Source: Muraenolepis orangiensis (Eukaryota > Chordata > Actinopteri > Gadiformes > Muraenolepididae). Taken from it: 64,000 nt of DNA. Every line of letters begins with the position of its first letter. Position 1 is the stretch's first letter. The stretch covers positions 4,949,953-5,013,952 of the forward strand of contig CM051020.1 in assembly GCA_027704905.1 (NCBI GenBank), in the 5' to 3' direction. Positions 1 to 59,960 of the stretch are shown in pieces. Position numbers and translations under genes: made by a program. Below the pieces are notes generated by a model. The model made no database searches. It was not told the origin of the DNA and was given only the letters and a program-made list of their open reading frames with translations.

Positions 1-226
1 TATAATATCGTATTATTATTATTATTATTGTTATTATTATTATATCGTATTGTTATTCTATATATATTATAATATCGTATTACTATTATTATATATATAT
101 CGTATTATTATTATTATTATTCTATATATATTATAATATCGTATTATTATTATTATAAATTATAATATCGTATTACTATTATTATTATTATTATAATATC
201 GTATTATTAGTATTATTATTATTATT
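1..226. repeat. AT-rich minisatellite (TATAATATCGTATTATTATT family)
   Basis: Irregular units built from TATAATATCG and (ATT)n. From 227 to 1027 I see no exon: (GGA)n at about 426-510, a 16-19 bp CATGACAGCCTCAA minisatellite at 553-793, and a poly-G at 944-957. Confidence 0.85.
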
Positions 227-552
227 CTGAAGAAAAAAATGATGGGAACAAAATTTTTTTGGAACCCAAAAAGACCACAAAAACATATCAAAATGATATG
301 TCGATAAAGAACAGATGAGGACGGAGCGGATTCCTGTTAAACAATCACTGAGTCAATCAAACCAACCAAAAACACCATAGAGCAGAGAGAGACCAGACAA
401 AGAAAGAACCAGAGGACAACTTTGAGCTCCTCCTCCTCCTCCTCCGAGGGCCGTAAAGGAGGAGAAGGAGGAGGAGGAGGAGGAGGAGGAGGAGGAGAAG
501 AGGAGGAGTATAATCGGAGTAGACAATGGGATGGGTGTACATCTGTCGCTAA

Positions 553-793
553 TTACCATGTAAGTGGCTCAAACTACCATGACAGCCTCAAACAGCCTCA
601 AACCATGACAGCCTCAACCATGACAGCCTCAAACAGCCTCAAACCATGACAGCCTCAAACTACCATGACAGCCTCAACCATGACAGCCTCAACCATGACA
701 GCCTCAACCATGACAGCCTCAACCATGACAGCCTCAACTACCATGACAGCCTCAAACTACCATGACAGCCTCAAACTACCATGACAGCCTCAA
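553..793. repeat. Minisatellite, unit ACCATGACAGCCTCAA with variants
   Basis: About 14 copies of CATGACAGCCTCAA separated by AAC, ACC or AAACTAC. It lies in the intron of PRDM14 downstream of the finger-3 exon. Confidence 0.85.
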
Positions 794-1027
794 TGTATAA
801 ATGTAGTAATTATAATAATATCATAATAATGTAATTAATGTGTTAATGCGCAGTAATGTATTTATTAAATATTGTATCAATATTGTAATTAGGGTTCTGC
901 ACTTGTTGCATGCTTGGTGACGTATAGCTCTTAACTTCACATGGGGGGGGGGGGGTTTGGTTTCAAACCCAAACTAACTAACTAAACAGGTGTGAATGCG
1001 GATTAACCCGGTGCTGGTGTGAGTTAC

Positions 1028-6751
<5,724 letters not shown>

Positions 6752-6809
6752 ACCGCCGGTCCCCGAGCGACGAGGGGTCGGCTCTACGGTGGACTGATGG
6801 TCCTCTGGA

Positions 6810-7788
6810 CTGGAGAGATGGGGGGGGGGGGGGGGGGTATTAAATGATGAGCCTACACCGAATATAGGCCGAATTAATGGTAAATATATAATATAATATA
6901 ATATATCTTTTTGGTTTTGTTTTTTACTGTTTAGATTATACATTTCATTACAGTCATTTAGCAGACGCTTAGTTCCGTCCAAAGCGACTTAACAATAGAC
7001 AACAATAGAGTATATAATAGAATAATATTATAGTATAATAGAATAACAGTTTCAACAAAGAGAACAACTCGTCACCAGAAGTCAAAAGTGCATTTCATTC
7101 CAAGGTGACTTATTCATAACCTAGATGACTAACCTTTATAACAACCCATTATTAGTGTTATTATTATTATTATTATTAACATTGTTATTTTTTAATGGTG
7201 GTTGATTTGGACAAAGATATATACGGTATAACCATTACCCCCATTACCGGGGGGGGGGCGTTATGTGTTCAAAACACAGCCCGATGGAGATGGAGATGAG
7301 GTTCACTGTTCATTTAAATGTCCCTAAATCTTAAAATGAACAAATGTTGACGACCGAGCGAGAGATGGGGCCGGACGGTCGGTCACAACACAACAAGCGG
7401 TGCAGAATTTCCAGTTGACAAAACACCACGGATCAGAATCTCCGGTCAATACGCCGTTTAACGAGGAGGAGGTCATTCGGATTCCATGCATGGGTGGTTG
7501 TCTCCATGCATGGGTGGTTGTCCTGCAGGTTCCTCCCCCGCAATGAACGGGCGTACCACCCATGCATGCAGACTTGGTTGCATGGTCTGCATGCATGGGC
7601 CCCGGCGAAAGGGACGTTGACCTCTTAACTAAAAGGGACAATGGGGTCAATAACTAAAAAAGGTCAACCTTAATGAAGCTTATAGCATTTATAGACTATT
7701 TTTTTTTTTAGGAATGCATATAGTAGGAGAGGTAAGCGTTCCATACTTAGTTGCAAAATGGCCAATAAAAATCTTGTATTTTAAAAAA

Positions 7789-7823
<35 letters not shown>

Positions 7824-8128
7824 CATACATATTCTATGCAACGTGTCAACGCGTTTTCATCTATATCTATATATATCATAGAATATACGTTGCCCAAGAT
7901 AATCCTGCATAGTGGATAATAGTGATAAATGAATGCCACTATAAGTTAATATAAATATAAAAGAACCACACAAAAATTAGACGAAATAAACTAAACTAAT
8001 GACCTCTCTATTCCTAATTCTAATTCATTAACATGAGTTTAACAATGAATTAAACACTTACCGTTCACACCGTCTGGTAAAAGCACCTAGTAGTAGTTCC
8101 TCATATCCACACACACACACACACACAC
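6810..8128 (-). other. PRDM14 intron 1 content
   Basis: A poly-C (transcript) of about 19 bases forms the acceptor tract at 6820-6838. A family A copy spans about 6945-7125. A TGCATGGGTGG-type short repeat recurs at 7488-7520, with related CATGCATG elements to 7600. (AT)n sits at 7800-7822. The rest is AT-rich and shows no exon. Confidence 0.6.
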
Positions 8129-8286
8129 CAAGTCCCACTGACGGTCACTGTAGACTCGAGCGTTGAGTTGAGGAGACTCTCCTCCAGACTGACGGGACGG
8201 GACGGGACACGAGGCGCGTCTCGAGCTGCTCTGTGGTCATCTGAGGCCACGGGGAGAGGGAGGAGGAGGAGGAGGAGGGGGTTCAT
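8129..8286 (-). other. prdm14: Putative PRDM14 exon 1 (5'UTR or N-terminal extension)
   Basis: A candidate donor reads GGGACTTG/GTGTGTGTG, with the last exon base at 8129. It would join the acceptor at 6810 (CTCTCCAG/TCCAGAGG). The segment is open from an ATG at 8286 (MNPLLLLLLPLP...) and its phase-2 end continues in frame through the next exon into the MSVTLSR start. It may therefore be untranslated leader or extra N-terminal coding sequence. The phase match has a one-in-three chance of being accidental. The 5' boundary is not visible. Confidence 0.35.
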
Positions 8287-8340
8287 CCTATACTACTGTA
8301 TACAGTCACGGCGGGGGGGGGGGGGGCGACGACGCGTAAC

Positions 8341-8362
8341 ACCTCCGCCTCTTCCCATTGGT
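8341..8362 (-). promoter_or_regulatory. Possible PRDM14 core promoter elements (CCAAT box and GC box)
   Basis: On the minus strand a CCAAT motif (plus ATTGG at 8357-8361) is followed within a few bases by GAGGCGGAG, a GC-box-like site (plus 8343-8351). They lie 60-75 bases upstream of the putative first PRDM14 exon, in the short gap after the NCOA2 3' end. This is motif-level support only. Confidence 0.3.
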
Positions 8363-8456
8363 CAGACCACACACACGCACACAGCCTCTCACCCCCTCCC
8401 CACCACACACGGCCTCTCACTCCCCCTTTCTGTTAACACACGCGCCGTGGCGGCCT

Positions 8457-8691
<235 letters not shown>

Positions 8692-8977
8692 GTTTGTTAA
8701 AGTCAAATACGATTAAACTAATTGATCTCTGATTGGCTGGAAACGAACCATTCCAATATCCTGGTCAAATCCTGGTAAAAAATATTGGTAGCGTAACACT
8801 AAATAGTAACACTAAAATATTATAATAAAATACAACTTATTTTATATTTAAAAAAGAATAAATAATAATAATAATAAATTAATGAGTATATTATGGACAT
8901 AGTTGCATTGTGGTCACACCACCGGGTGAATAAAGGAGAAGGCAGAGAGCGGCGTAAATGTTGCAATAACAGAATTC

Positions 8978-8983
8978 TTTATT
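8978..8983 (-). terminator. Poly(A) signal AATAAA, probable distal NCOA2 end
   Basis: The minus strand reads GTAAATAAAGAATTCTG here. It is the last AATAAA before the PRDM14 leader on this strand, 5 kb after the NCOA2 stop codon and about 0.7 kb before PRDM14 exon 1. Confidence 0.5.
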
Positions 8984-9425
8984 TACAAGGCAAATAGCAT
9001 CAGCGAAGCCATATTAGTTCACAACTTGCATAACTGTGGTTTAACTTCTCTTGTAGGCCTATATCATCTAACTTTTGCATAAAACGCTCACGCTAAAAGG
9101 GGTTACACATGTCGCTGCTGCAGGGTGTGGTATACTGGGGTAGGGGTGAGGGGGTGAGGGGGTGAGAGGGGGAGAGGGGGAGAGGGGGAGAGGATGGGGG
9201 GGGGGGCGATCTGTGACAACAGCAGAAATAATAATAAAAATTAAAAATAAAAACTCTGAACCATAAGCAACGATAATCAGCTTCCCCCGGGAAAAACTAA
9301 CAAAATGTCCATGTAATTTCATATATTACATATTGCTCTTCAGTATCACACACACACCTCTCTGTACCCCTCTTTCTACAAAACATATCCGTGACAAATC
9401 AAAGAAAAACAAAAGTCCTCAAACC

Positions 9426-9621
<196 letters not shown>

Positions 9622-10128
9622 GAGCAGAAGAAGAAGAAGGGGGAAAAGGGGGAGCAGAAACCGTCTGGGTGGTGGTGGGGGGGGAGCAGAAACCGTCCAG
9701 GGTGGTGTCTTATAATAAGTCTCCAGCAACGCAGACGAGTCATTATACAGTTTATACAGCTTCGTTCAAAGGTACCAGGAGGAGAACAGGGACGCAGACT
9801 AAGGCAATATGCTGGGCGTTTAGCATCTCAAGGTTCTTGCATTTCTCTTTTTTTTTTGTTTAGCTCTAAGAAATTGGCAGACAATACAAAACAAACTAAA
9901 CAAAAAGAAAGACATCGAAAGATCTTCAAAAAGGGAAAAAAAGAACAGAAAAAAGTATTGATAATTAATATATATATATATATATTTATCTTTTTTTTTC
10001 GTTTGCTGGGGGTCAAAAGTCGCGCTAATTTTTTGTTTTACAAATGCTTTTTAAAAAAACCGCATTGCTACCACATGGCTTCAAGTCATTTCAAAATCGT
10101 TGACAATCTTTGGAAATTTTGCAAAGGG

Positions 10129-10175
<47 letters not shown>

Positions 10176-11999
10176 GAGGATTCTTTTATAAACGGCTCGA
10201 AAACGCTTGATTTTTTTTTCTTCTTATTCCGTGTTCATAATTTTTTTTTCAATAACAAAAAAACAGCATTTATCAAAAAAGTGTTTTTCTCCTCCATCAA
10301 AACCAAACCCCCCCCAATGGAACACAACCCAGTGGATGGAGAAGACGACCCGGCTCAAAAGTGGATTGGATACAAAGTTTGAAATCCTGTGTATGATGGG
10401 AATTCTACAATAATAATAATAATAATAATAATAACAACAATTAGAATAATAGTCATCATAAAAGAGTGGGCAATTGCGTTCCTACATGCTTTAATAAAGC
10501 AGTTGTTCTTAACTCCCCAGAACAGGACGGCGGGTTGATCGACTGACGTCACACCCCGGGTCACGTGAGGCGATCGATACATTCACACTCTCTCTCCCCG
10601 GATTGGACAAAAACAAAGAAATACTGAAACGTCTTACTTTGACCTGTGAAGTGACATCATTAATTTTCTTTTTTTAACCCGTTAATCAGCAGGTGGTAAA
10701 ACACAATGTCCAATAATGTATTCCTGCAATATGAAGAAAAATAAAATAAAATAAAAGACTAAATAAAAATTAAATTAAATAAAAAGGGAAAGAAACATGG
10801 AATTCAATAAATCCAATTGAAAAGGTGCGAGTTATTTGGCTTGCTCCAAGTAATTCCTGGGATAAAATAGTTAATATCAAAAGTGTGTGTGTGTGTGTGT
10901 GTACATGTGTGTAAAAGTGTGTTTGTGTGTAAAAGTGTGTGTGTGTGTGTGTGTGACGTGAATGCGGGTTATGTTTTTTTGGGAACATGTGTATACGTGT
11001 ATATTTTCTTCTGAGGTTAGAAATTATTTTTCTTTTCCGATCTCATGAGAGGAGGCCCCAAACCCAAAGCCCCCCGTCTAAAGAGTGGACGTGTTCTGGG
11101 TTGAATACTTTGATAGGAACTGCCTGAGGTCATAGAATATGGCTAAGAATCCGTCAGAGCAGGACCTGCGACCTGTGCAGCCTTAACGCTGCCCTCTGCG
11201 GTCCATCGGCCCGAGAGGGAGAGGGAGGGAGGGAGGGAGGGAGAGAGAGAGAGAGAGAGGGGGGGCAACCCCACCACCCCTACGGGCCGCTGTCCAAGCT
11301 CCTCCCCCCCCCCCCCCCCCCCCCCCCCCCATCCAAGCTCCTCCCCCATCCCGGCAGGCCCGCACGGGTCGACGCTGCTTCATCGCAGTGGGGTAGCAGT
11401 CGCCGGTTGTAGTCTGAGCTTGGTACAAACTGCAATAAAAATCATCTGTGTGTTTTTTTTTGTGTTTTTTTTTTAATACTGCATCCAAATGCGGGAGAGG
11501 GGGAGGGGGGTGGGGGAGGGGTGAGGGGCGAGGGGGGGGGGAAGAAAAATAAAAGAAGAGAAAAAGAAAAGTCTTTCAGGAAACTGTACAAAAATTACAA
11601 AACCCCCCCCCCCCCCACTCAAAAAAAGGACAAAAAGAAGGAAAAGGACCGACCCAAAGAGGAAGGGTAATGGTTATTGCTTGTTTACGTCACACCAGTA
11701 CAGTTTGCACCTAGCAGCTTGTCTGAAGCGGGGGAGGGGAGGGGGAGGGGGGGGGAGAGGGGGGAGAGAGGGGGGGGAGAGAGGGGTTTAAACATAGAAA
11801 GCACACTTTGTTTATTTATTTTTTTAAACTTTGTCTCGTTGTATGGCTGTGTTGCGTCTCTCCCTCGCACGGTCGGTCGGTCGGTCGGTCGTTAGTTAGT
11901 TTCTTTTCTTCACATCTTCCCACGGTGTCTTTTTGTGGTGTTCTATGCTAAAGGCAGAGAAGCAAGCGATTATCTGTACACTGTACACACACACACACA

Positions 12000-12054
<55 letters not shown>

Positions 12055-13048
12055 CACGCAACCCCTCCTCCTCCTCCTCCTTTTCCCCAGACCCCTGCCC
12101 ACCCCGCACCTTAAGCCCGCCCCTCCCCCACCCGACAACTTGCAAAGCGCTAAGTCGTACTCCTGCGAAGAACCCCCCCCCCCCCCCCCTCCCCCGCGTC
12201 TGCGTCGTACCGGAACAAGAAAGATAGCACTTCCCCGAAAATACACTAGGAGGGGGGAGAGGGTGTGTGTGGGGGAGGGGGGGGAGGGTGTGTGGGGACG
12301 GGGGACGGGGGGGGAGAGAAAAAAATTATAACGTAGAATAAAAATAAAAAAAATCGTAAAATAATAATATTGAACCCCCGATGCTCGGCGTGTTGCCACG
12401 GCGACGGCGAGACGTGGGTTCTGACCGAGACGGGGGAGAACCCTCGACCCTATACAAGCGATAAAATAAATAGGAAAGAAAAACAGGAGAAGTAAAACAT
12501 CGGTTTGTCATTCTTGGTATTTACACTCTTTCTGCGGTACTCAGCAATTTTTTTTTTTTTTTAGAACCATGAGCATTTGACATCTTCTGTTTGAGTTTTG
12601 TTTTTAATCTTTCTCTCTCTCTCTCTCCCGCTCTCTGAAACTACAAGACCAAAAAGAAGCATCCATACATCGAGGCTAATAAGACGAGTCTCGACACGAC
12701 ACGGATAAAATTATAATAATGATAAAAAATAAAATAAAAAAAAGTGCTTCTCTGGCACTTTTACACCACCTTAGAAATATCTGTTGTTTTTTTTTTTTTT
12801 ATCCTTTTCTCTTTTTTCTCTCTCAGTATTTACTTATCTCGTCCTACCAGAATAAAGAATCATCTACAATAATTAAAATCTATACAGAAAAATAAAACTT
12901 AATTTAATACACTATAAACCTCTGGACTAAAATTAGTCTAATCGTACGAATCAATCCTCCCACGCACAATCAATTCTTCCGCAGTGTTTTTCTCTCTCTC
13001 TCTCTCTCTCTCTCTCGCTTCTCCAAAAACCATATCTTCATACTACAT

Positions 13049-13054
13049 CTTTAT
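13049..13054 (-). terminator. Possible proximal NCOA2 poly(A) signal
   Basis: AATAAA in the transcript sense about 0.9 kb after the stop codon. A candidate for a short-3'UTR isoform; no other evidence. Confidence 0.25.
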
Positions 13055-13959
13055 TCTCACTCATCAGGCTTTAGGGGGGGGGGGGGGAGGAGGGTGGCAG
13101 GGGGGGGGAGGAGGGCGGCAGGGGGGGGGAGAAAAACAGAAAAATAAGAAAGAAAGAAAGAAAGAAAGAAAAAATGATAAAAGAGCAGAAAAGGCATAAG
13201 TGGCTGAGTGTCTCCGGCCAGGGGACAGTTCCGTTAAGCAGAGAGCCTCCGTGTTCCAGAGGGACGGGCCCCCAGGGGCCTCGGAAACAACCTGTGGTAT
13301 AAGAGAGAGAGAGAGGGGGAGGGAGGGGGGCCAAGAAGAAGTAGAAGAAGAAGAAGAAGAAGAAGAAGAAGAAGAAGAAGAACGAGAGAGAGCAAGAACC
13401 GTGTACATTGTCTTTGAGATGAGATTGTAAATGGCCGCTGTCCACTGAGAGGAATACATTCATCTGAGCGAGGAATTCCAAACTCGCCGCCACCATCACC
13501 GCCGTCCTGCCTCGCGCCACCACAACCCCCGTTACCCTACCCCCTCCCCCCCACAACCCCTGTCACCCTACTCCCCCCCCCCCCCGCCGGGGGGACCCTC
13601 GTACAGTAAGTCACAGGGCGGTGAATGCGGTTGGTTCGGCCACGCAGGCTGGCTCGTGGGGGGGGGGGGGGTGAGTCTGGCGTGGGTTCGCACACCGTTC
13701 CACCATCAACCCCCGCCTCCCCCCACCCCCCCGCCTCGCAATATCGTCCCGAGGTCTGAGGGTGCTCCGGTATGGGGGAGGGGAGGCGGGCTGTGGAGTC
13801 TGAGGTCAGGGCAGGTTGGGGGTGGAGGTTTTGGGTGTGAGGTTGGTTGGAGGCAGCCTGATTCTTGTGGTAATCGTAGTTGTGTGGTTGAGTAGGGGGG
13901 GGGGGGTCCTTGGGGCTCGCCGCCCATCACCGAGGCGCAGGCGGAATGCTCCCCATGGG

Positions 13960-53729
<39,770 letters not shown>

Positions 53730-54007
53730 CCTCAATGCATATCAGCGTCTGGGGAACACACACACACACACACACACAGAAAGGGGAAGAGGTAAAGTCA
53801 GCTGTTATACACAAAACAGCTTGTTGAGGGCGGGGCAGGTTTGACAGCCAGTTCATTAGTTCATTCTGTGACATGCATCTGTAAACTAGTTAGCCCACCG
53901 ACAGAGAAAGACAGGGGGTGGTGGGGGGGAAGGTGAGATTAAACAAGAAAAACAGAGTGTGTTCAGCTGGTTTCATTTGCCAACATTTGTCTTTAAGCTG
54001 TGTCTTT

Positions 54008-54195
<188 letters not shown>

Positions 54196-54822
54196 CAGGT
54201 GAATTGAGTGAGAATGGAGTAATGGTGGATTCAATCACGTCTCTCTCAATCTCTCTCTCCCCCCAGAGCAAGAGAGAGAATCAGCGCACACGCACACACA
54301 CACACACACACACACGGCGAAGTTGCAGTGGATTTGCACACACAACACGTGTTTGCGCGAGCCTTAAGAGAAGGCTTTGTTGGAAGTGGAAGACTCCAAC
54401 AATGGAAGCCTTTTTTTTTCTTCTTCTTCCACAGCTTCAGCTACAAGAGGGAGGGGGGGGAGGGTGTTCACAACTGATCAGTCACTCGTTACACACGCAC
54501 GGTTAGCCCTAAGGACAACTTCAAAGTGTAACCGTGACATAACGGAGACATGGGACAGAGTCACTGTGCTGGCGGGATCCAGAACGTTCCTCGCCCTCCA
54601 TGTCTCTTCTCCCCCCACAGCCCCCCCCCCCTGCACCGCAAGTCAGCGCAGCACTAAAGACCGTCACGGCTGTAAATGAAACAAGCGATCAATTATTGAA
54701 GAAAAAGCTAATGTCTGAGTAATCAGCAAGCCATTAGCTGCTGGACAGCGGGCAAGAGAGGGGCTGACTAGGTTCACTCGCTGCCGATACCTCATGTTCC
54801 CGTTTTCTAGTTAGCATAACAT

Positions 54823-55062
<240 letters not shown>

Positions 55063-55140
55063 GTGAACCCAGCTATTTTAGCCAGAATACTGTGCAGAAC
55101 AAAGAAACGGACAAGATACTGAAACAGATGTGTGTGTGCG

Positions 55141-55321
<181 letters not shown>

Positions 55322-57031
55322 CCAGTAAACCCTGGCGAGGCGTGCCATGTCGGTGTACACACACACAAACGAAGAGGCCTGTAAACCATGGAAACGGCCC
55401 CAGCGTGCGGCGTTGCCCGCTGCCCCGGCCCGTTACGTAAGAGCAGAGAGAGATGGAGCGAGACGCCGCCCGGCGTAGCCGTAGCAGAAGCCTGTAGCGA
55501 GCCTGGAGATGTGGGGATGGGGGGATGGGGGCTAGCGGCCATGCTAACTCGAGTGCGACTCCCTGTTGGTCTGTATTGGCCTACTTTAAGCTAATGGTAG
55601 GGTCTGCGCTCTGAACGGCAGACATCAAAGCCTGGCAACTGGGTAGAGAAGAGAAGAGAAGAGAAGGGAGGGAGGGAGGGAGGGAGGGAGGGAGGGAGGG
55701 AGGGAATAAACAGCCACCGTTCTTGGATGGAACCAAGAAGGGGTCCTGATGACAGATGGCATTGTTGGCTAGTTTTAAATATATGGATTATTAGAGTGTG
55801 TGTGTGGGGGGGGGGGAGACAAACATCTGGTAGAGAACACAGGCGGATTGCATTTACGGGAGGCGCGTGCGTGCGTGCGTGTGTCAATAACCACTTATTG
55901 GACTAGCAGGCAGGAGGGGGGGGAGCTGCTAAAATTACAACAGCGTCTCGGCGGCCAAGGTTACAAGTCTTAAAAATGAAAAGCGGGAGAAAAAACAAAA
56001 AGGCCATTGAACAATCCTATGCAATCGGCACTCTCTCAACCCCCATTGGCTGTCTCTAGGAACTTCCAGCCCAAGTTACCATGGAGATCCCGCCCCCCTC
56101 CCCACCCGGTTCTCTCTCTGCGGTGGGGCGTGATTGGTCGCCCGTCTCTCCTTGACACAGCGATAACTGCGGGGGTCACGAAACGTCGACAGGGGAGGCG
56201 CATGGGGAAGGCTGGCCGACACGTCCCAATGACGGGGACGCAGACGCCTTCCAGACGGCCCCGGAGAGGAGAGGGACGCCGTCCGCCCGGGTCTGCCGCA
56301 AATCTGGTCGGGACCGACCGGTTATAAAACAACCCCAGGGCCGCTACCGTTCGCTGCGATTAACTTAGCCGCTACATCACCTTCGCCGCTAACGTTTGCC
56401 CAGCCCCGGTCGTTGTCTTGCTTAGCCCCATACCCTTTGCTTAGCTGCTACAGTTAGCCTAGCCGCTAACATTTGCTGGGATGCTAAGATACTAGCGTTA
56501 ACATATCTGCTACTGTTTGCTTAGCTGACACCGTCGGCTTAGATGCTACTGGGGGAGGGGAGAGCAGCGCCGCCGAGTTCATTATCAGCGGCAGACAGCA
56601 GAGGAGAGCCTTAATGGACGAGGCTTCAGCGCCGGTGCCCCGGCAAAAGGGCACGTGGGGGGTGGGGGGTGGGGGGTGGGGGCCTATAGTTTGTGGCCAT
56701 GTTCCCTCATGACATATCAAGGATATCCCCGAGAAGCGGCGGTGACACTCCTTGACGCCAGCGGTGGAGACGTCACGCGTGCATAGGTCGCCGTTATGAT
56801 GGATAGGACACATCCCAGTGCTGTCGACACATGCATTTTTATGTTTTACCAGTGTAGGCTTTTTACTGCTGCTGAGAAAACTAAAAACTTCCGTTCAGGG
56901 TGTTGGGGTGAGAGGAACAACATCCCCAGTTAATATACAGCTACCATACAAAAGGTAAAAACAACAACAACAACCTAACCTTTGTTCATGTTAAATAGAA
57001 AAAAAAATATCCTGTTTAGGTACATCATCAT

Positions 57032-57190
<159 letters not shown>

Positions 57191-57191
57191 T

Positions 57192-58134
57192 TAGGGCTGG
57201 GCAATATGGACTAAAAATCCTATCCCGGTATTTTTAGGCTGCATGACGATATATATCAGTATTGTATACGAATTCGGCAAATTCGGCAAGCACTTATTTT
57301 AAGACAACTCACATTGAAAACCTTTCAGGTTTTCCTTTCCTGCTCAACAAAGCACAGATGTGCAAATAACAAATAAATAAGCAACAAGAACATGCCGTCC
57401 CTGTTTGAAAATATACAGGTGCATTAATAACATGCCAATTTTTTTTTTACCATTGAAAATAAAAAGCCTATATTAAATACAAATAGGCACACCGCTGCTC
57501 CTACAGAGCTGTGCTAAATGTAGTTTGCAACGAGGCTGGTTTCGGGGGAAGCGACGGCTTGAGGCTGCAGCAGCACCACGTCTTTCCTTTGACACAATTA
57601 GCTTCTGGCAGCTTTTACAGACAGTGTCGCTTTGCTCCTCATCTGAAATCCCAAATATCTACAAATAATTATACAACCGTTGGTTTTTTTTCTTCTTTGA
57701 AACTAGCCCGTCCTCATTACCGACCGGCGCCGTCCGTCTACATGTTGCTGGGAAGTTGCGTGAGAGCCTGTGTGCCGACGCAGAGAGGGGGCGGGGCGTA
57801 TGAGGAGCAGAGAGAGAACAGCGCAGAGAGAGAACAGCGCAGAGAGAGAACAGAGCAGAGAGAGAACAGAGCAGAGAGAGAACAGAGCAGAGAGAGAACA
57901 GAGCAGAGAGGGAACAGAGCAGAGAGGGAACAGAGCAGAGAGGGAACAGAGCAGAGAGAGAACAGAGCAGAGAGAGAACAGAGCAGAGAGAGAACAGAGC
58001 AGAGAGGGAACAGCCTACGTTATATGGACTTCGAGATGAGAGGGGACAAAACAACTTTAATGCAACAAAAAAAAAATATCTCCTTATGAAATATATGGGT
58101 ATAACTCATAATACCGATATACCGCCCAGCCCTA
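57192..58134. mobile_element. hAT-like non-autonomous element (943 bp) with internal minisatellite
   Basis: The left terminus TAGGGCTGGGCAATAT and right terminus ATATACCGCCCAGCCCTA form inverted repeats. Both flanks are GTGTGTGT, an 8-bp duplication, though the host is a GT repeat so this cannot be proven. There is no transposase ORF. A 16-bp AGAGAGAGAACAGAGC array is inside (57808-58012). Confidence 0.75.
57808..58012. repeat. 16-bp minisatellite AGAGAGAGAACAGAGC
   Basis: About 13 copies with GCGC at the start and AGAGAGGG variants, inside the hAT-like element. Confidence 0.93.
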
Positions 58135-58534
58135 GTGTGTGTGTTTCTTCAGCAATCCTCCGTCACGAGGATTTCCACGGGAGGACATTTGAAGGATGTC
58201 CCAGAATCCCCCCCCACCCCCTTTTGCGAAAGACTTCCGAAAACACAGGAAACGGTCGCGTAACGAGTGGCTTCACCTTTCACTCGGAGGAAGAAAAATA
58301 GAAAGAAATAAAGTCCCAGTGTGTCGACGTTACAGCAGAAGAGGAAGGGAGTTTCTGCGAAAGACGCAGCGGCGTGCGCCGGTGACGTATTGTTCGTCCT
58401 TACGCCGTGATGAATGCAGGCCAAACGGTCCATACCGAGAGCCACCGGTGATGAGGACGACAACAACGCCACAAGATCTTTGTTTATGCTCCAGGAAGGA
58501 TAGGGCCGCCGCTTCTAACCCTTTGCCTACATTT

Positions 58535-58568
<34 letters not shown>

Positions 58569-58744
58569 GGTGTGATGGTCACAATGGTCATGGGAACACA
58601 CTATCGATATATAGGTCACAGTGTGCATAACCGAGAGTACCTTTCAAAAACAATGGGGAGGGGAAGCTCATTGTTATGGTTATTTGAGATGGAGGTGAGG
58701 GAGGGAAAACTTAGCTTTCTCTCCCTTTTTTTCCCCGCCGATGC

Positions 58745-58960
58745 CTCGGAAAATTGATCACATTAAGGGCACACAGAATAATTAATCAAGACAAAGGACG
58801 GAGATTTTCGATTCATGAATACGCCACGCGTTCAAAGAGAATATTGCGGAAGCGGCGGCTCAGGCCCATGACGAGCCAGCCATAAATCTTTGCTGGCAGC
58901 GACGAGGCGGAGGATGTGAGAGGAACAGCGCAGGAGATACTGTTAGTAACTGGAGCAGCC
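58745..58960. other. Candidate conserved non-coding element
   Basis: Unique sequence with AATAATTAATCAAGACAAAG (homeobox- and SOX/TCF-like), ATTCATGAATA and CCATAAATCTTTGCTGG. No repeats or ORF. Judged from composition only. Confidence 0.2.
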
Positions 58961-59010
58961 TCTTGGATTTCATACAGTTGTTAAACTACTCTCCCCCCCC
59001 ACACCCACGC

Positions 59011-59068
<58 letters not shown>

Positions 59069-59765
59069 GCGCACACACACGTGTCCGCTTTCATTAGGGC
59101 GGTTAACACTCCTCCCTACCCCTGTCGTTCTCCCTCTGCTGCACATACCCATGCACAACAAACCAAAAAACACACGCGTACAAACAAACACATTCGCAAG
59201 TAAACACACAAAAACAAACGGTTGTGGGTCATGCCGTGTGTGCGTGCGCGTGTGTGTGCGTCTTCATTGTGGTTTCGGGTCTCCGTCGTGGCCTGGGCGT
59301 GCGACACTACCGCGATGCCTTGTTTTGTGTGGCACCTGCGTCAGCGTGGCTGCATCAGAATATAGGTCGCGGGATTGCTGGCGGTGACTCACTGTTATGT
59401 AAACATCCATCCTACGCCACGGTCAACGCGCTCGACAGTCGCTCTACATTCGGGAGCTACTCTCGGCAAAACGTGGTTTGTTTAGGGGTGTGTGTGTGGG
59501 GGGGGGGGGATTTTACAGTTCTTGTGCTGTTCAAAAAAGTCTAGTCGATCGCATTCTGAAGGAGCAGAGCACAGGTCTTATTCCTGCAATCGTTTCTTGA
59601 CTTTGTCGCTTACCGACGGCAGAATGGAGATTAGTCCTAACGATTGCATCCTCCTAAAATATATATAATAATCGATTGATTTAGAGAGTCCTTTCGGCGG
59701 CAGATTAAGAGAGGTGATAAAAGTGTGCGTCTAAATCTGGAGGATTGAATACTCTTCATTGGTCA

Positions 59766-59960
59766 CACAAAGTACATGTACCCATCCTAGTATTAGGAGC
59801 AGTGGGCAGCTACTGTATATACAGCTGCCCGTGCAGCAGTTTAGGGGGTCTGGTGCCTTGCTCAAAGGCACCTCGGTAGTGCCCAGGTGTTTCGGGGACT
59901 TGAACAGGCAACCTTCTGGTTCCCAAGCCCCAAGTCCTAACAGACTGCGCTACTGCTGCC
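59766..59960 (-). mobile_element. tRNA-derived SINE
   Basis: Minus strand from 59960: GGCAGCAGTAGCGCAGTCTG, with a B-box-like TGTTCAAGTCC, then GCCTTTGAGCAAGGCACC and CTGCCCACTGCTCC, a body common in fish. Too diverged to be a functional tRNA. Confidence 0.6.

Noticed and set aside
13200..13310. Candidate for the missing NCOA2 C-terminal exon (GGSLLNGTVPWPET reading)
   Set aside because: It has an acceptor-like CAG and a GG-LxN resemblance, but no NDP, MDMIKQE or RKYC match, and it lies downstream of the KYC stop exon.
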